Positions 25,217 through 33,995 of a DNA stretch of 44,131 nt are shown here, one piece after another. Position 1 is the first letter of the stretch, and every line of letters starts with the position of its first letter. A program made the translations under genes and the position numbers. The notes under the pieces were generated by a model that searched no databases, was not told the origin of the DNA, and saw nothing but the letters and a program-made list of their open reading frames with translations. Source of the DNA: Candidatus Peregrinibacteria bacterium CG_4_9_14_0_2_um_filter_41_14 (GTDB taxonomy: Bacteria; Patescibacteriota; Gracilibacteria; UBA1369; UM-FILTER-41-14); assembly GCA_002788755.1 (NCBI GenBank), contig PFRW01000051.1, positions 1 through 44,131 of the forward strand, given 5' to 3'.

Positions 25217-26254
25217 TTAAACATCTCTAGCTGCTTTCAACAATGCTTCAGCACCCTCAACACCATATTTCAACATTGATGTTGCCCTTTGGCGTGCATA
25301 GAAATATAAACCTTCATCCATAAGACGTTGATAATCAGGCAATAAAAGCCTTTTCAGACGTTGTTTAAGAAGATCATTATTGGGATCTAAAGAAAGCTCC
25401 TCCTTTAATTCGTCCCATTTTTTGAAAAAATCAACATCTACAAGAACCTCCGTCATTCGAGCGTTACTAGTATCTGGTGAACTAGCTGTAAGCAAAACAA
25501 TCCTACTACGGATATTTAATAATTCTTCTTCAGAATAAGACTTACTTGGCTTAAATTGGGGATCAAAAATTTTAGTATGACTTCCACCAACCATCGCCAA
25601 TACATTACCTTTAAGCTCTAAATTTTTAACTAAATGCCAACTAATATCATTTGACACTGTAAGCAATTTCTCAAAAGTAACTCGTGCTTTTCTCTTTTCG
25701 GTCTCAAGATTTTGAACAATCATTACGGACAAAATTTCAACACTCGCTATACTAACATTAAAAAGTCTACTAATAGCATTCACTAACAAACCAATATTAT
25801 CTTTATACCTTAGTAACTCAGCTACCATCAGTGCACATATTGCATCCCTATGTGATACACCAGCCAAATCAGCAATCACAAAATTATACGGAGTACATAT
25901 AGCATCCTCCACATCAATACCCATTGCTTGCGCACGCTCCATCAAATATTGCACTTCTGGCGTAGCATTTCCCATGCCCTCCACAATAATAGAATTTGGC
26001 TTTTCCTGTTCATCTAAAATTTTATCCAATATATATATTGCAGATGCTGAGTAATGCTCCATTAATCCAACTGTCTTAATTTTAAAATCTGGATGAACAA
26101 AAGTAGCTACATCTGGAGACTGTTCATCAGCAGGAACCTCTGAAGATGCTATCAAATCTAAAGCTCTTTGTCTCACACCCCTAATTTGATCCAATTGAAT
26201 AGGTTGAACACCCCCCCCATTTTCTCGTTCATCACAACCAATTTCATTTTCCAT
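25217..26254 (-). CDS. 345-aa protein, possibly TraB/ChaN-like, own strong promoter
   Basis: No firm family. Two stretches recall the TraB/Tiki/ChaN-like superfamily of putative hydrolases: VGLMEHYSASAIYILDKIL followed by NSIIVEGMGNATPEVQYLME (the Gx2H and E layout), and later NVLAMVGGSHTKIF. The middle is helical and leucine-rich. No signal peptide or membrane segment is seen from the ATG at 26254. A longer frame to 26311 would add a hydrophobic leader, but that region is occupied by the promoter, so the shorter start is preferred. It is a single transcription unit downstream of gatA, on the same strand, and convergent with the aminotransferase gene. Confidence 0.75.
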   Translation of the reverse strand: MENEIGCDERENGGGVQPIQLDQIRGVRQRALDLIASSEVPADEQSPDVATFVHPDFKIKTVGLMEHYSASAIYILDKILDEQEKPNSIIVEGMGNATPEVQYLMERAQAMGIDVEDAICTPYNFVIADLAGVSHRDAICALMVAELLRYKDNIGLLVNAISRLFNVSIASVEILSVMIVQNLETEKRKARVTFEKLLTVSNDISWHLVKNLELKGNVLAMVGGSHTKIFDPQFKPSKSYSEEELLNIRSRIVLLTASSPDTSNARMTEVLVDVDFFKKWDELKEELSLDPNNDLLKQRLKRLLLPDYQRLMDEGLYFYARQRATSMLKYGVEGAEALLKAARDV

Positions 26255-26282
26255 AGTATTATATATTAAATGAATATACGAC

Positions 26283-26311
26283 ACTATAAAACAAAGGAAT
26301 AAAAATGTCAA
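26283..26311 (-). promoter_or_regulatory. Near-consensus sigma-70 promoter of the 345-aa gene
   Basis: On the minus strand, TTGACA (26311-26306), a 17-base spacer and TATAGT (26288-26283). Predicted start is near 26276, giving a leader of about 22 bases to the ATG at 26254. This is the best match to the sigma-70 consensus in the window. Confidence 0.7.
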
Positions 26312-26343
26312 TCCACGATTCGCCGCACCCCTTCATTAAGACC

Positions 26344-27759
26344 CTACCGCCCTGCCATCTCATAAGCATGCCCAACATTCAACAACTTTGCCTCACTCCA
26401 CTGCGGGCTCATCAACTGCAAGCCTACCGGCAAACCATCGGTGGTATTACCGCAAGGAACAGACAAACCGGGTAAACCAGCAATGGCAGATGGGATTGTG
26501 AGCGCATCAGCATTGTACATTGCGACGGGATCATCCGACTTCGCGCCAATTTTAAAAGCGGGGAAAGGTGAAACGGGAGCGGCTAAAACGTCGACCTCCT
26601 CAAAAACTTGCTCAAAATCTTGGCAAATTAAAGTTCGCACTTTTTGCGCTTTCAGATAGTAGGCATCGTAATAACCGGCAGATAAAGCGTAAGTTCCCAT
26701 CATAATCCGACGTTTCATTTCCGGGCCAAAACCTTTACCTCTGTTTTTTAAATAAAATTCATATAAATCTTGAGGATCTTCGCCTAAACGCGGACCATAA
26801 CGCACACCGTCAAAACGAGCCATATTGGAACTAACCTCACTTGGCGAAATAATGTAATAAACGGCCACACCATACTTGGTCATTGGCAAAGAAACTTCCT
26901 TAATAATCGCCCCCTCATTTTTCAAAACCTCGACCGCTTCCATTACACGCGCTCGCACATCAGGCTCTACGGACTCACTAAAATACTCTTTTGGTAAACC
27001 GATGCGCATGCCTTTAATCGAATTATTAATTCCACCCAAATAAGCATCAACTTTAACATTTGGCGCAGTTGTATCTAAACGATGACTACCGGCAATTGCA
27101 CCCAAAACCAAGGCGGCATCATAAACCGTTTTAGTTAAAGCCCCCACCGTATCCAAAGACGATGCCATCGAAATAACACCGGAACGCGGCACCCGGCCAT
27201 AAGTCACTTTTAACCCCACAGATCCACAAAAAGAAGCAGGCTGTCTAATCGAACCACCGGTATCGGTCCCCATCGAAAAAGCACACAAATTAGCGGCAAC
27301 AGCAGCAGCCGACCCACCACTGGAACCACCGGCCACACACTCTAAATTTGCCGGATTTTTAGTCACACCAAAAGCGGAAGTCTCGCTAGAAGCACCACAT
27401 GTAAATTCATCTGTATTTACCTTACCCAACAAAATTGCCCCTTGATCATATAAACGATCTACAACCGGCGCATTGTATGGTGGTTTAAAACCTTTTAAAA
27501 TATTGGAACAAGCAGTCGTTTCAATTCCCTCGGTCGAAAAAACATCTTTAAGAGCCATTGGCACATTTGCCAAACTGCCCTGCGCACTTTCATCAATCTG
27601 ACTTTTTGCCACATCTACCGTTTCTAAAATATAGGCATTTAGTGCGGGATTTTCTTGTTTAATTGCGTCAGCATAAGCGTCTACTACTTCTAAAGGCGAA
27701 AAGGTTTTCGCCTGATAACCCTCCAACAACTCCTTAACCGAAAGCGTGTTTAATTCCAT
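26344..27759 (-). CDS. gatA: Asp/Glu-tRNA amidotransferase subunit A (GatA)
   Basis: The glutaminase subunit of GatCAB, which turns misacylated Glu-tRNA(Gln) and/or Asp-tRNA(Asn) into the correct amide form. The 471 residues carry the amidase signature: catalytic Lys in VPMALKDVFS, GKVNTDEFTCGASSETSAFG, the Ser-cis-Ser region CVAGGSSGGSAAAVAANLCAFSMGTDTGGSIRQPA, and near the C-terminus GLPGLSVPCG and GLPVGLQLM. Starts two bases after the gatC stop. GatB is not in the window. Confidence 0.96.
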   Translation of the reverse strand: MELNTLSVKELLEGYQAKTFSPLEVVDAYADAIKQENPALNAYILETVDVAKSQIDESAQGSLANVPMALKDVFSTEGIETTACSNILKGFKPPYNAPVVDRLYDQGAILLGKVNTDEFTCGASSETSAFGVTKNPANLECVAGGSSGGSAAAVAANLCAFSMGTDTGGSIRQPASFCGSVGLKVTYGRVPRSGVISMASSLDTVGALTKTVYDAALVLGAIAGSHRLDTTAPNVKVDAYLGGINNSIKGMRIGLPKEYFSESVEPDVRARVMEAVEVLKNEGAIIKEVSLPMTKYGVAVYYIISPSEVSSNMARFDGVRYGPRLGEDPQDLYEFYLKNRGKGFGPEMKRRIMMGTYALSAGYYDAYYLKAQKVRTLICQDFEQVFEEVDVLAAPVSPFPAFKIGAKSDDPVAMYNADALTIPSAIAGLPGLSVPCGNTTDGLPVGLQLMSPQWSEAKLLNVGHAYEMAGR

Positions 27760-27761
27760 AA

Positions 27762-28067
27762 TTAACTGTTAAATACAGATGGCACCACAACTTGATTATC
27801 GATCACTTCGCCATCAACGTTACCTAGCAATCGTTTTTTATCTTCGACAAAATCAATAACTTTGTCTTCTTCAAAAATGTTAGTTAGTCCGGTAACTTGT
27901 GCGGTTGGCTTCACACCCTCTGTATCCACCTCCGCCAAAATTTCAATTGCTCCTAAAATATCCTGCAACTGGCCGGCAAACTTGGCAACTTCCGCTTCGC
28001 TTAGTTCCAAACGGGCTAAATGCGCAATTCTTTGCACAACCTCTTTTGTAATTTTTACATCTGACAT
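27762..28067 (-). CDS. gatC: Asp/Glu-tRNA amidotransferase subunit C (GatC)
   Basis: The small subunit that wraps around GatA and stabilises GatCAB. The 101 residues have the family pattern: VKITKEVVQRIAHLARLELSEAEVAKFAGQLQDIL, then VDTEGVKPTAQV and a C-terminal VVPSVF-like end. Cotranscribed with gatA. A TATAAT touches the start codon, which is too close to serve as the -10 for this ATG; a better-spaced but weak candidate upstream is TTGTCA-17-TAAGCT. Confidence 0.93.
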   Translation of the reverse strand: MSDVKITKEVVQRIAHLARLELSEAEVAKFAGQLQDILGAIEILAEVDTEGVKPTAQVTGLTNIFEEDKVIDFVEDKKRLLGNVDGEVIDNQVVVPSVFNS

Positions 28068-28116
28068 ATTATAATGATCAATAAATGCAGTCCAAGCTTA
28101 GGGATTTAAGCGAAAA

Positions 28117-28145
28117 GTGACAAGAGAAAATTCTTCCATTATAGT
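28117..28145 (+). promoter_or_regulatory. Promoter of the ftsX operon, apparently leaderless
   Basis: GTGACA (28117-28122), 17 bases, TATAGT (28140-28145). The predicted start site, 6-8 bases after the -10, coincides with the ATG at 28152. Confidence 0.5.
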
Positions 28146-28151
28146 AGATAT

Positions 28152-28508
28152 ATGATTGAAACAGTCCCCCATATAAATACCGAGTCCAAAAACAAAACTA
28201 CGGCAATTTACCAAAATATTAACTGTGTCAGTTTTTATTTTTTCGCTACTCTTGGCTTTGTCCACCTTATTAGCGGTCTTTTTGTCGCCAACGAAATCGC
28301 GCTTAAAGGCATGTGGCTAATCAACCGCTTACTCGATGTCCCCTTCTTTATCGTCAGCTATCTTTACTTTGCCTCACTATTTAAACTACAATTAGACTCC
28401 GATGCAACCAACACCAACGTTTGGGATTTACTTATTATTGTCGTTGGCATCGGCTTATTGTTATTTCTTCAGGTTTACGACTTAGTTTTCCCTAATTTGC
28501 AGCCATGA
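28152..28508 (+). CDS. 118-aa membrane protein, three hydrophobic segments
   Basis: No family recognised. After a polar N-terminus of about 25 residues come three hydrophobic stretches: SFYFFATLGFVHLISGLFVA, LDVPFFIVSYLYFASLF and LLIIVVGIGLLLFLQVYDLVF. It begins the unit with ribL, ftsX and recO; its TGA overlaps the next ATG (ATGA). The function cannot be inferred from context, since neither flavin synthesis nor FtsX normally has such a partner. Confidence 0.75.
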   Translation: MIETVPHINTESKNKTTAIYQNINCVSFYFFATLGFVHLISGLFVANEIALKGMWLINRLLDVPFFIVSYLYFASLFKLQLDSDATNTNVWDLLIIVVGIGLLLFLQVYDLVFPNLQP

Positions 28509-28921
28509 AACGCGTTCTCGCCTTTGGAACTTTCGATTATTTTCACATTGGACATCAATACTACCTTAATGAAGCCGCAAAACTTGGCGACGAACTTTAC
28601 GTAATCATTGCCCGCGACGACACGGTCAAACAAGTTAAAGGCTTTAAAACAGACGAAAACGAAAAAACTCGTCAAAAAAAAGTTGCAAACTGGCCAACCG
28701 TTACCAAAGCAATTCTCGGTAGCAAAAAAGATAAGTACGATGTATTAAAAAAATACAAACCTGATATAATTTGCCTCGGATACGATCAATACGCTTTCAC
28801 ACAACAACTCCAAAATAAAATAATCGAACTCAAACTTAACACAAAAATTATCCGCCTACCGGCGTATCAACCTCAAATCTACAAATCCTCAATCATTAAA
28901 AAAGCACAAAATGCGAACTAA
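28505..28921 (+). CDS. Archaeal RibL-type FAD synthetase (cytidylyltransferase fold)
   Basis: A nucleotidyltransferase of the HxGH family, predicted to adenylate FMN to FAD. The 138 residues carry FGTFDYFHIGHQYYLNEAAK (HIGH site), VIIARDDTVKQVKG, DIICLGYDQ and a C-terminal YKSSIIKK in place of the usual ISSTxIR. The string CLGYDQ and the short length are characteristic of archaeal RibL rather than glycerol-3-phosphate cytidylyltransferase, which it otherwise resembles. It complements the free-standing riboflavin kinase at 3811. Overlaps both neighbours (4 and 11 bases). The main alternative is a TagD-like CTP:glycerol-3-phosphate enzyme. Confidence 0.75.
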   Translation: MKRVLAFGTFDYFHIGHQYYLNEAAKLGDELYVIIARDDTVKQVKGFKTDENEKTRQKKVANWPTVTKAILGSKKDKYDVLKKYKPDIICLGYDQYAFTQQLQNKIIELKLNTKIIRLPAYQPQIYKSSIIKKAQNAN

Positions 28922-29822
28922 AAAATATTTCCACGAAGCCATCACCGCCATTATTCGCAATCGCTTTTTGTCGGCCGTCACCATTTTAAGTATCGCCTTC
29001 ATCCTACTAATTTTTAATGTACTGCTAGCCGTTAATCAACTCACGCACAGCACTATTCAAGACCTAAGCGAAAAAATAACCCTCACCGTTTACGTAAAAA
29101 CCGACATCGACCCCAAAACACTAGACCCACTCATAAGCGAAATCAACCAACTACCCTTTGTTATCGATACTCAATACCAAACCGCAGCCGACGCCCTCAC
29201 AAAAATCACCACCAAATATCCGGAAAGCACAAAATTTTTAAGCCAATACAACGTCCCCAATCCGCTACCGGCAACTGTTAACATCAAAACCAACAACCTC
29301 GAAGACCAACGCCAACTAATTAAACTGTTTCAAAACGAACCATACAAAAACATCTTCCGTGTTAACGAAAACGATCAACAACGTAGCACAATCCAAACCG
29401 TAATCAATAACCTGATCAACCTTAAAGGTTTTACGTTTCAAGTTATTCTATGGGTCATTTTAACCTTTACTATTGGCGGCGCCCTGCTTATTTTCAACGT
29501 TTTAAACGTTACCCTCTTTAGTCGCCGCAAAGAAATCCAAATCATGCAATTTGTCGGTGCCACTCATGCCACAATTCGCATGCCGTTTGTGTTTGAAGGA
29601 ATTTTATACGGAGTGGCCTCCTTCATCCTCAGCTTTATATTACTATTAATCATCCAAATATTTATTCCGGAATCAATTCAGGAATTTCGCTCCATTCTTT
29701 TATCTGGTAGTTTTCAATTCACCTTAATTATCGAACTCATCGCCATTGGCATAATTAGTGGCGTCATCAGTGTTTTAACCGTCGAAAATCATCTTAAACA
29801 CAAAGGCATTCTAGCCGATTAA
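28911..29822 (+). CDS. ftsX: Cell-division ABC permease FtsX
   Basis: The membrane partner of FtsE, which controls peptidoglycan hydrolases at the septum. 303 residues: a cytoplasmic start, a first membrane helix (LSAVTILSIAFILLIFNVLLA), an extracellular domain (about 45-165) with ITLTVYVKTDIDPKTLDPLISEI and LPATVNIKT, then three helices, with the typical LFSRRKEIQIMQFVGATHATIRMPFVFEG motif between the second and third. Normal length and order. FtsE is not adjacent, unlike in many bacteria. The start overlaps ribL by 11 bases. Confidence 0.93.
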   Translation: MRTKKYFHEAITAIIRNRFLSAVTILSIAFILLIFNVLLAVNQLTHSTIQDLSEKITLTVYVKTDIDPKTLDPLISEINQLPFVIDTQYQTAADALTKITTKYPESTKFLSQYNVPNPLPATVNIKTNNLEDQRQLIKLFQNEPYKNIFRVNENDQQRSTIQTVINNLINLKGFTFQVILWVILTFTIGGALLIFNVLNVTLFSRRKEIQIMQFVGATHATIRMPFVFEGILYGVASFILSFILLLIIQIFIPESIQEFRSILLSGSFQFTLIIELIAIGIISGVISVLTVENHLKHKGILAD

Positions 29823-29831
29823 TTTTTTTAC

Positions 29832-30575
29832 ATGTCACGTTTTCGGGAAAAATTTACCAACGGCTTTATTATTGGTAGTAATCAAGCCCCCAACAACGTT
29901 ATTTATCTTCAAATTTTTACCAAAGAACTAGGTGTTATTACCGCTAAAGCCAAAGTCAGCCCCAAACTAACCGGCAAATTCCAAGGCAAATTAGAGCCGC
30001 TAACCAAAGCAATGTTTGTTTTATACAAAGGCCAAACTACTTGGAGCATCAAAGAAATAACCAACGTCCAAAACACCCATCTCGACCTAGTCACACATCC
30101 AATTCAAGAACTTATTCATTTCATCTGCAAGATTTATCGCCAACTCCTCCCCGAAGACGAACCACTAGCCTCCCTATTTGTAATGCTTGAACAAGTACAC
30201 CAAAATATTGCAAACCACATTTATTCCACAAGCAGCATCATCTATTTTCTAGCACAAACTCTCGACAAAATCGGCATCTTGCCAAATCTCAAAACCTGTC
30301 CCGGCTGCAAATCCGAAATCACCGGCAACGCCACTTACGACCCGGCTCAACAAGAAATCTTCTGCACAAACTGCATCCCCAATCACTCGGAACAGCTTGT
30401 CCAAATTAATCTCAACCAACGCAAAACAATCTACTACGCCACCAAAACCAACCTCATCGATTTCAACAAAATCCAAATTGATCCAAACATTCAAGCCAAA
30501 AGCATTCGCCTATTACAAGTCATTACGGCAAACTACTTGGGCAAATCCCCTAGTCTAGTTTCTTTACCGATTTAA
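29832..30575 (+). CDS. recO: DNA repair protein RecO
   Basis: Loads RecA on SSB-coated DNA in the RecFOR pathway. The 247 residues start with an OB-fold domain (GFIIGSNQAPNNVIYLQIFTKELGVITAKAKV), followed by a helical domain and a four-cysteine zinc knuckle (CPGCKSEITG and FCTNCIP). The last 26 bases overlap the 3' end of rel on the other strand, so both C-termini are coded by the same DNA. Confidence 0.88.
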   Translation: MSRFREKFTNGFIIGSNQAPNNVIYLQIFTKELGVITAKAKVSPKLTGKFQGKLEPLTKAMFVLYKGQTTWSIKEITNVQNTHLDLVTHPIQELIHFICKIYRQLLPEDEPLASLFVMLEQVHQNIANHIYSTSSIIYFLAQTLDKIGILPNLKTCPGCKSEITGNATYDPAQQEIFCTNCIPNHSEQLVQINLNQRKTIYYATKTNLIDFNKIQIDPNIQAKSIRLLQVITANYLGKSPSLVSLPI

Positions 30576-32787
30576 CATTTGGCACTTCCTGAATTTTTTG
30601 AATTAAACGTGCCAACTGATCATAATCTTTTATCGCCACTTCAAACTCTCTAAAAATAAAAGTGGAATTGGTCGCTTCATTAAGTGCCATTTTTGTAATA
30701 TTGATGCCCATTTGCGAAGTTAAACAAGAAATATCCGACAACAACCCAATACGATCCTGCATTACCACCTCAAGTGACACCCTGTAAGTTGGCGCCGCCA
30801 CATCCTTACGCCAGTGCGCTGCAATCAGCCTCTCCGTTTTACGATTATTAATTACCTTACAAGCCTTTTTGTGCACAGTCACCCCACGCCCACGGGTAAT
30901 ATAACCAATTATGGCATCACCGGGATTTGGCTGACAACAAGTCGCCATCTTTATCGGAAAATCCGTATATCCATCCACAACAACCTCATTTTTTCCAACC
31001 TCTTCTATGGCCTTTTTCTTATCTTGTTTCTTTTTCTTAATTTCGATTATACGAGACCGCGAACGCAACAATTCCTCTGCCGGAAATAGAGTTTTAATCA
31101 CAACATTCGGGTACAACATTCCCCTACCAATATCCCGTAATAACTCTTCTCGATCCTTCAACGTCAACTTACAACCACCATAATTTTTCAATAGCTGTAA
31201 ATCAGCATCCAAAGGTGCCTTACTAATTTGCTCCAAATGTTTATTTAAAATTTCTCGACCCTCGCGCAAAATTTTCTGAGGATCAGCATTAGACCTAAAC
31301 CATCCTTTAATCTTACTCTTTGCCGAACTGGTTTTAACAAAAGATAACCAATATTGATTTGGCTCTGCATTATCACGCGTAATAATTTCAACAACATTGC
31401 CATTTTGTAGCTCGTAATCCAAAGGCACAATGGCATCATTAACTTTAGCCATTGCACAATGATTCCCCACCTCCGAATGAACAGCATAAGCAAAATCGAT
31501 TGGTGTGGCCCCGGCCGGCAAATCTTGCACATCTCCCGCTGGTGTTAAAACAAAAATCCGTCTATGAAAAATATCACGATGTAAGTCATCAATAAATTCT
31601 TCATTATTAGATACTTCTTCCTGCAAACTATTTAAAGCTTTTACCCAACCCAATCGCTCACCAAACTTACTACTATTCCTAATTTCTTCAGCATCCATAC
31701 CCGCAGTTGCGCCACCGGTCTCACCATAAAGCCAATGCGAAGCCACACCGCGCTCCGCCTCACCATGCATCGATTCTGTTCTAATCTGAATTTCGGTTGG
31801 CTGATTACGCGACTTTGGGCCCAAACCAACAACAGTTGTATGCAAACTCCGATAACCATTAGGCTTTGGCACAGCAATGTAATCCTTAAATCGCTGCTGC
31901 AAAGGCGCCCACATGCCATGAATCACGCCCAACGCCTCATACAAATGCCCAGTATACTCCCGTCCATCCTTTTTCTGATCTTGCAAAATAATGCGCATCG
32001 CAAAAATATCATAAATCTCATCCACCGAACTTAAACTTTTACGGCTCAACTTAACGTGAATACTATACAAACTCTTTAAACGCGCCTCGACCTTAAATTT
32101 TTTAAAACCGCCACCCGCCAAACATTTAGTTAACGTTTTCTTAATGTCCAAAATTAGTGGATCCGTCATTCGACTATAACTACTAAGTTGTTCTTTTACA
32201 TTTTCATAATGTTCCGGTTCCAAAAATTCAAAACACAAATCCTCTAATTTACTTTTTAAATTATAAATACCTAAACGCGCTGCAATTGGCACATACACAT
32301 CCAAAGTCTCCGTAGCAATTCGCTCTTGTTTATGCGGTTTAACATATTCCAAAGTCGACATATTATGTAAGCGATCACAAAGTTTAATAATAATAATTCT
32401 AAAATCGGCCGCCATATGCACAAACATCCGCCGCAAATTTTCCGCATAAGGCTCATCAATACGCGATCTCACTTTACTTAACTTTTCCAACCCCTGAACC
32501 ATATAGGCCACTTTTGGACCAAACTCCGCTTCAATCTGCACCAAGGTACGATCCGTATCCTCAGAAACGTCATGCAACAAAGCCGCAATAATCATCTCCT
32601 CATCCGGATTATAATCCAACAAAATATCGACCACCGCCACCGGATGAATTATGTAAGGCTCCCCCGAAAAACGCTTTTGCCCCTCGTGAGCATCACGCGC
32701 ATATTCATAGGCCCGAACAATCCGCTCCATATCATACGAAGGAGATTGCTTTTTAATTCGATCTAAAACTGGTGCAAAAAAATTCAT
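30550..32787 (-). CDS. rel: Bifunctional (p)ppGpp synthetase/hydrolase Rel
   Basis: Makes and degrades the starvation alarmone (p)ppGpp. The 745 residues give the full long RSH layout: an HD hydrolase domain with YIIHP (His48), LLHDVSEDT (His72-Asp73 and the ED pair) and CDRLHNM; a synthetase domain with FKDYIAVPKPNGYRSLHTTV and EIQIRTESMHGEAERGVASHW; a TGS domain (IFVLTPAGDVQDLPAGATPIDFAYAVH); a zinc-finger-like CCQPNPGD; and a C-terminal ACT domain. The HD residues are intact, so hydrolase activity is expected. It follows the coiled-coil membrane gene after 15 bases. Confidence 0.96.
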   Translation of the reverse strand: MNFFAPVLDRIKKQSPSYDMERIVRAYEYARDAHEGQKRFSGEPYIIHPVAVVDILLDYNPDEEMIIAALLHDVSEDTDRTLVQIEAEFGPKVAYMVQGLEKLSKVRSRIDEPYAENLRRMFVHMAADFRIIIIKLCDRLHNMSTLEYVKPHKQERIATETLDVYVPIAARLGIYNLKSKLEDLCFEFLEPEHYENVKEQLSSYSRMTDPLILDIKKTLTKCLAGGGFKKFKVEARLKSLYSIHVKLSRKSLSSVDEIYDIFAMRIILQDQKKDGREYTGHLYEALGVIHGMWAPLQQRFKDYIAVPKPNGYRSLHTTVVGLGPKSRNQPTEIQIRTESMHGEAERGVASHWLYGETGGATAGMDAEEIRNSSKFGERLGWVKALNSLQEEVSNNEEFIDDLHRDIFHRRIFVLTPAGDVQDLPAGATPIDFAYAVHSEVGNHCAMAKVNDAIVPLDYELQNGNVVEIITRDNAEPNQYWLSFVKTSSAKSKIKGWFRSNADPQKILREGREILNKHLEQISKAPLDADLQLLKNYGGCKLTLKDREELLRDIGRGMLYPNVVIKTLFPAEELLRSRSRIIEIKKKKQDKKKAIEEVGKNEVVVDGYTDFPIKMATCCQPNPGDAIIGYITRGRGVTVHKKACKVINNRKTERLIAAHWRKDVAAPTYRVSLEVVMQDRIGLLSDISCLTSQMGINITKMALNEATNSTFIFREFEVAIKDYDQLARLIQKIQEVPNVKSVKKLD

Positions 32788-32802
32788 ACCCCAAACAATA
32801 CA

Positions 32803-33858
32803 CTATTCCGCCGGAATCACCAAGTCCAAGTCAATCGTCGGGAAATCAATCACCTTTACACCTTTAACAAATGCATCTCGATTTGATTCCACCGCCAAAA
32901 TTTTATCAGTTACAATGGGTAAACCACGTTCATAACGAACAATAATCTGCTCCCGCGCACGCACTTCCGATCTAACCACAATGTACTGCTCTGCTAAGCG
33001 TTGATAAGTTTCTAGCAATTCCGGTAACCTTTCACTGGCAAGCTGATCCGCCGCATCTAAATAACGTTCTTCAGACGCATTCCTTGTTTCTTCCAATCGT
33101 ACCAATGTTTCATTTAAAATTGCGGTCTCTTGTCTTATATCCTCATAAGCTCGTGTCGCCTCCGCATAACTCGCCTTCAAATCATCTAAATACTGATCAA
33201 AAGCAGCATTACGAACCGAACTACTATCTAACAATAAAAAGATGTCTGTATTAAAAATGTTCTGCATTCGTCGATAAGTTCGCACATAGTAACTTAAACG
33301 ATTAGGCAATTGATCCACTGCCCCAAGCTGATTAATCACAATAAACAAATCCGTACTTAAATTTTCCACCGGTTTCGAGGTTGGCAACGCCTCTTCCTTA
33401 CCAATATCAGTCACCACTTTAACTGTTGATATATCCGATTCAACAGGAGTCTCGGTTACAACAGGATTTTCAGTTGCAACAGGTTCTTCAGTTATCACTT
33501 CATCCTTATTGCCACCGGTCACTTTATTCCAAATACGAGATAAAAAGCCCGGACCATCATCTACAGCCGGCACTGTTACCACTATCTCCGGTGCCTTATT
33601 TTGCTGAGCCAAAGGATCCACGCTATCGTTCAAATACCCCAACAAAAAAACAAAACTCGCCACAATAATTAAAATGAGCGATACAATAAAAGCAATAATT
33701 CCAAAAAAATGACTGCGCCCAATGTGCAACTCTGCCAAAATTCCTTTAACTTCATCAATAACACCACCATCACCCGGAATATGTTCCGGCTTAGGTTCTG
33801 GAACATTTGATGGCTCAGCATCCAAAGTTTCGCCTTCTATAACGGTATCGTCTGGCAT
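32803..33858 (-). CDS. Single-pass membrane protein with extracellular coiled coil
   Basis: No family recognised. 351 residues: an acidic, Pro-rich cytoplasmic N-terminus (1-45), one membrane helix (about 52-75, FFGIIAFIVSLILIIVASFVFLLG), a Thr/Glu/Val/Pro-rich linker (about 95-160), and then a long helical region (about 165-320) rich in Glu, Arg, Ala and Leu (AYEDIRQETAILNETLVRLEETRNASEERY) that should form a coiled coil. The end is beta-like (VKVIDFPTIDLDLVIP). Probably a cell-envelope scaffold. It has its own extended -10 promoter and is likely cotranscribed with rel. Confidence 0.8.
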   Translation of the reverse strand: MPDDTVIEGETLDAEPSNVPEPKPEHIPGDGGVIDEVKGILAELHIGRSHFFGIIAFIVSLILIIVASFVFLLGYLNDSVDPLAQQNKAPEIVVTVPAVDDGPGFLSRIWNKVTGGNKDEVITEEPVATENPVVTETPVESDISTVKVVTDIGKEEALPTSKPVENLSTDLFIVINQLGAVDQLPNRLSYYVRTYRRMQNIFNTDIFLLLDSSSVRNAAFDQYLDDLKASYAEATRAYEDIRQETAILNETLVRLEETRNASEERYLDAADQLASERLPELLETYQRLAEQYIVVRSEVRAREQIIVRYERGLPIVTDKILAVESNRDAFVKGVKVIDFPTIDLDLVIPAE

Positions 33859-33881
33859 AAATAATTACTAAGAATCTAATA

Positions 33882-33890
33882 ATTATAGCA
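33882..33890 (-). promoter_or_regulatory. Extended -10 promoter of the coiled-coil/rel unit
   Basis: Minus-strand TGC-TATAAT, a perfect -10 with extension, with only a poor -35 17 bases upstream. Predicted start is about 17 bases before the ATG at 33858. Confidence 0.5.
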
Positions 33891-33995
33891 TAAATAAGCC
33901 TGTATTAGAAGACAAAAGCAACTAATTAACAAAGAACCACTTAAATAAATCATCAAAATTAGCTAAATTAAAAAAGTCCCTAACCAAAAACAAAA

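Noticed and set aside
28070-28076. TATAAT touching the gatC start as its -10 box
   Set aside because: Transcription would begin inside the gene; the conserved GatC N-terminus needs the ATG at 28067.
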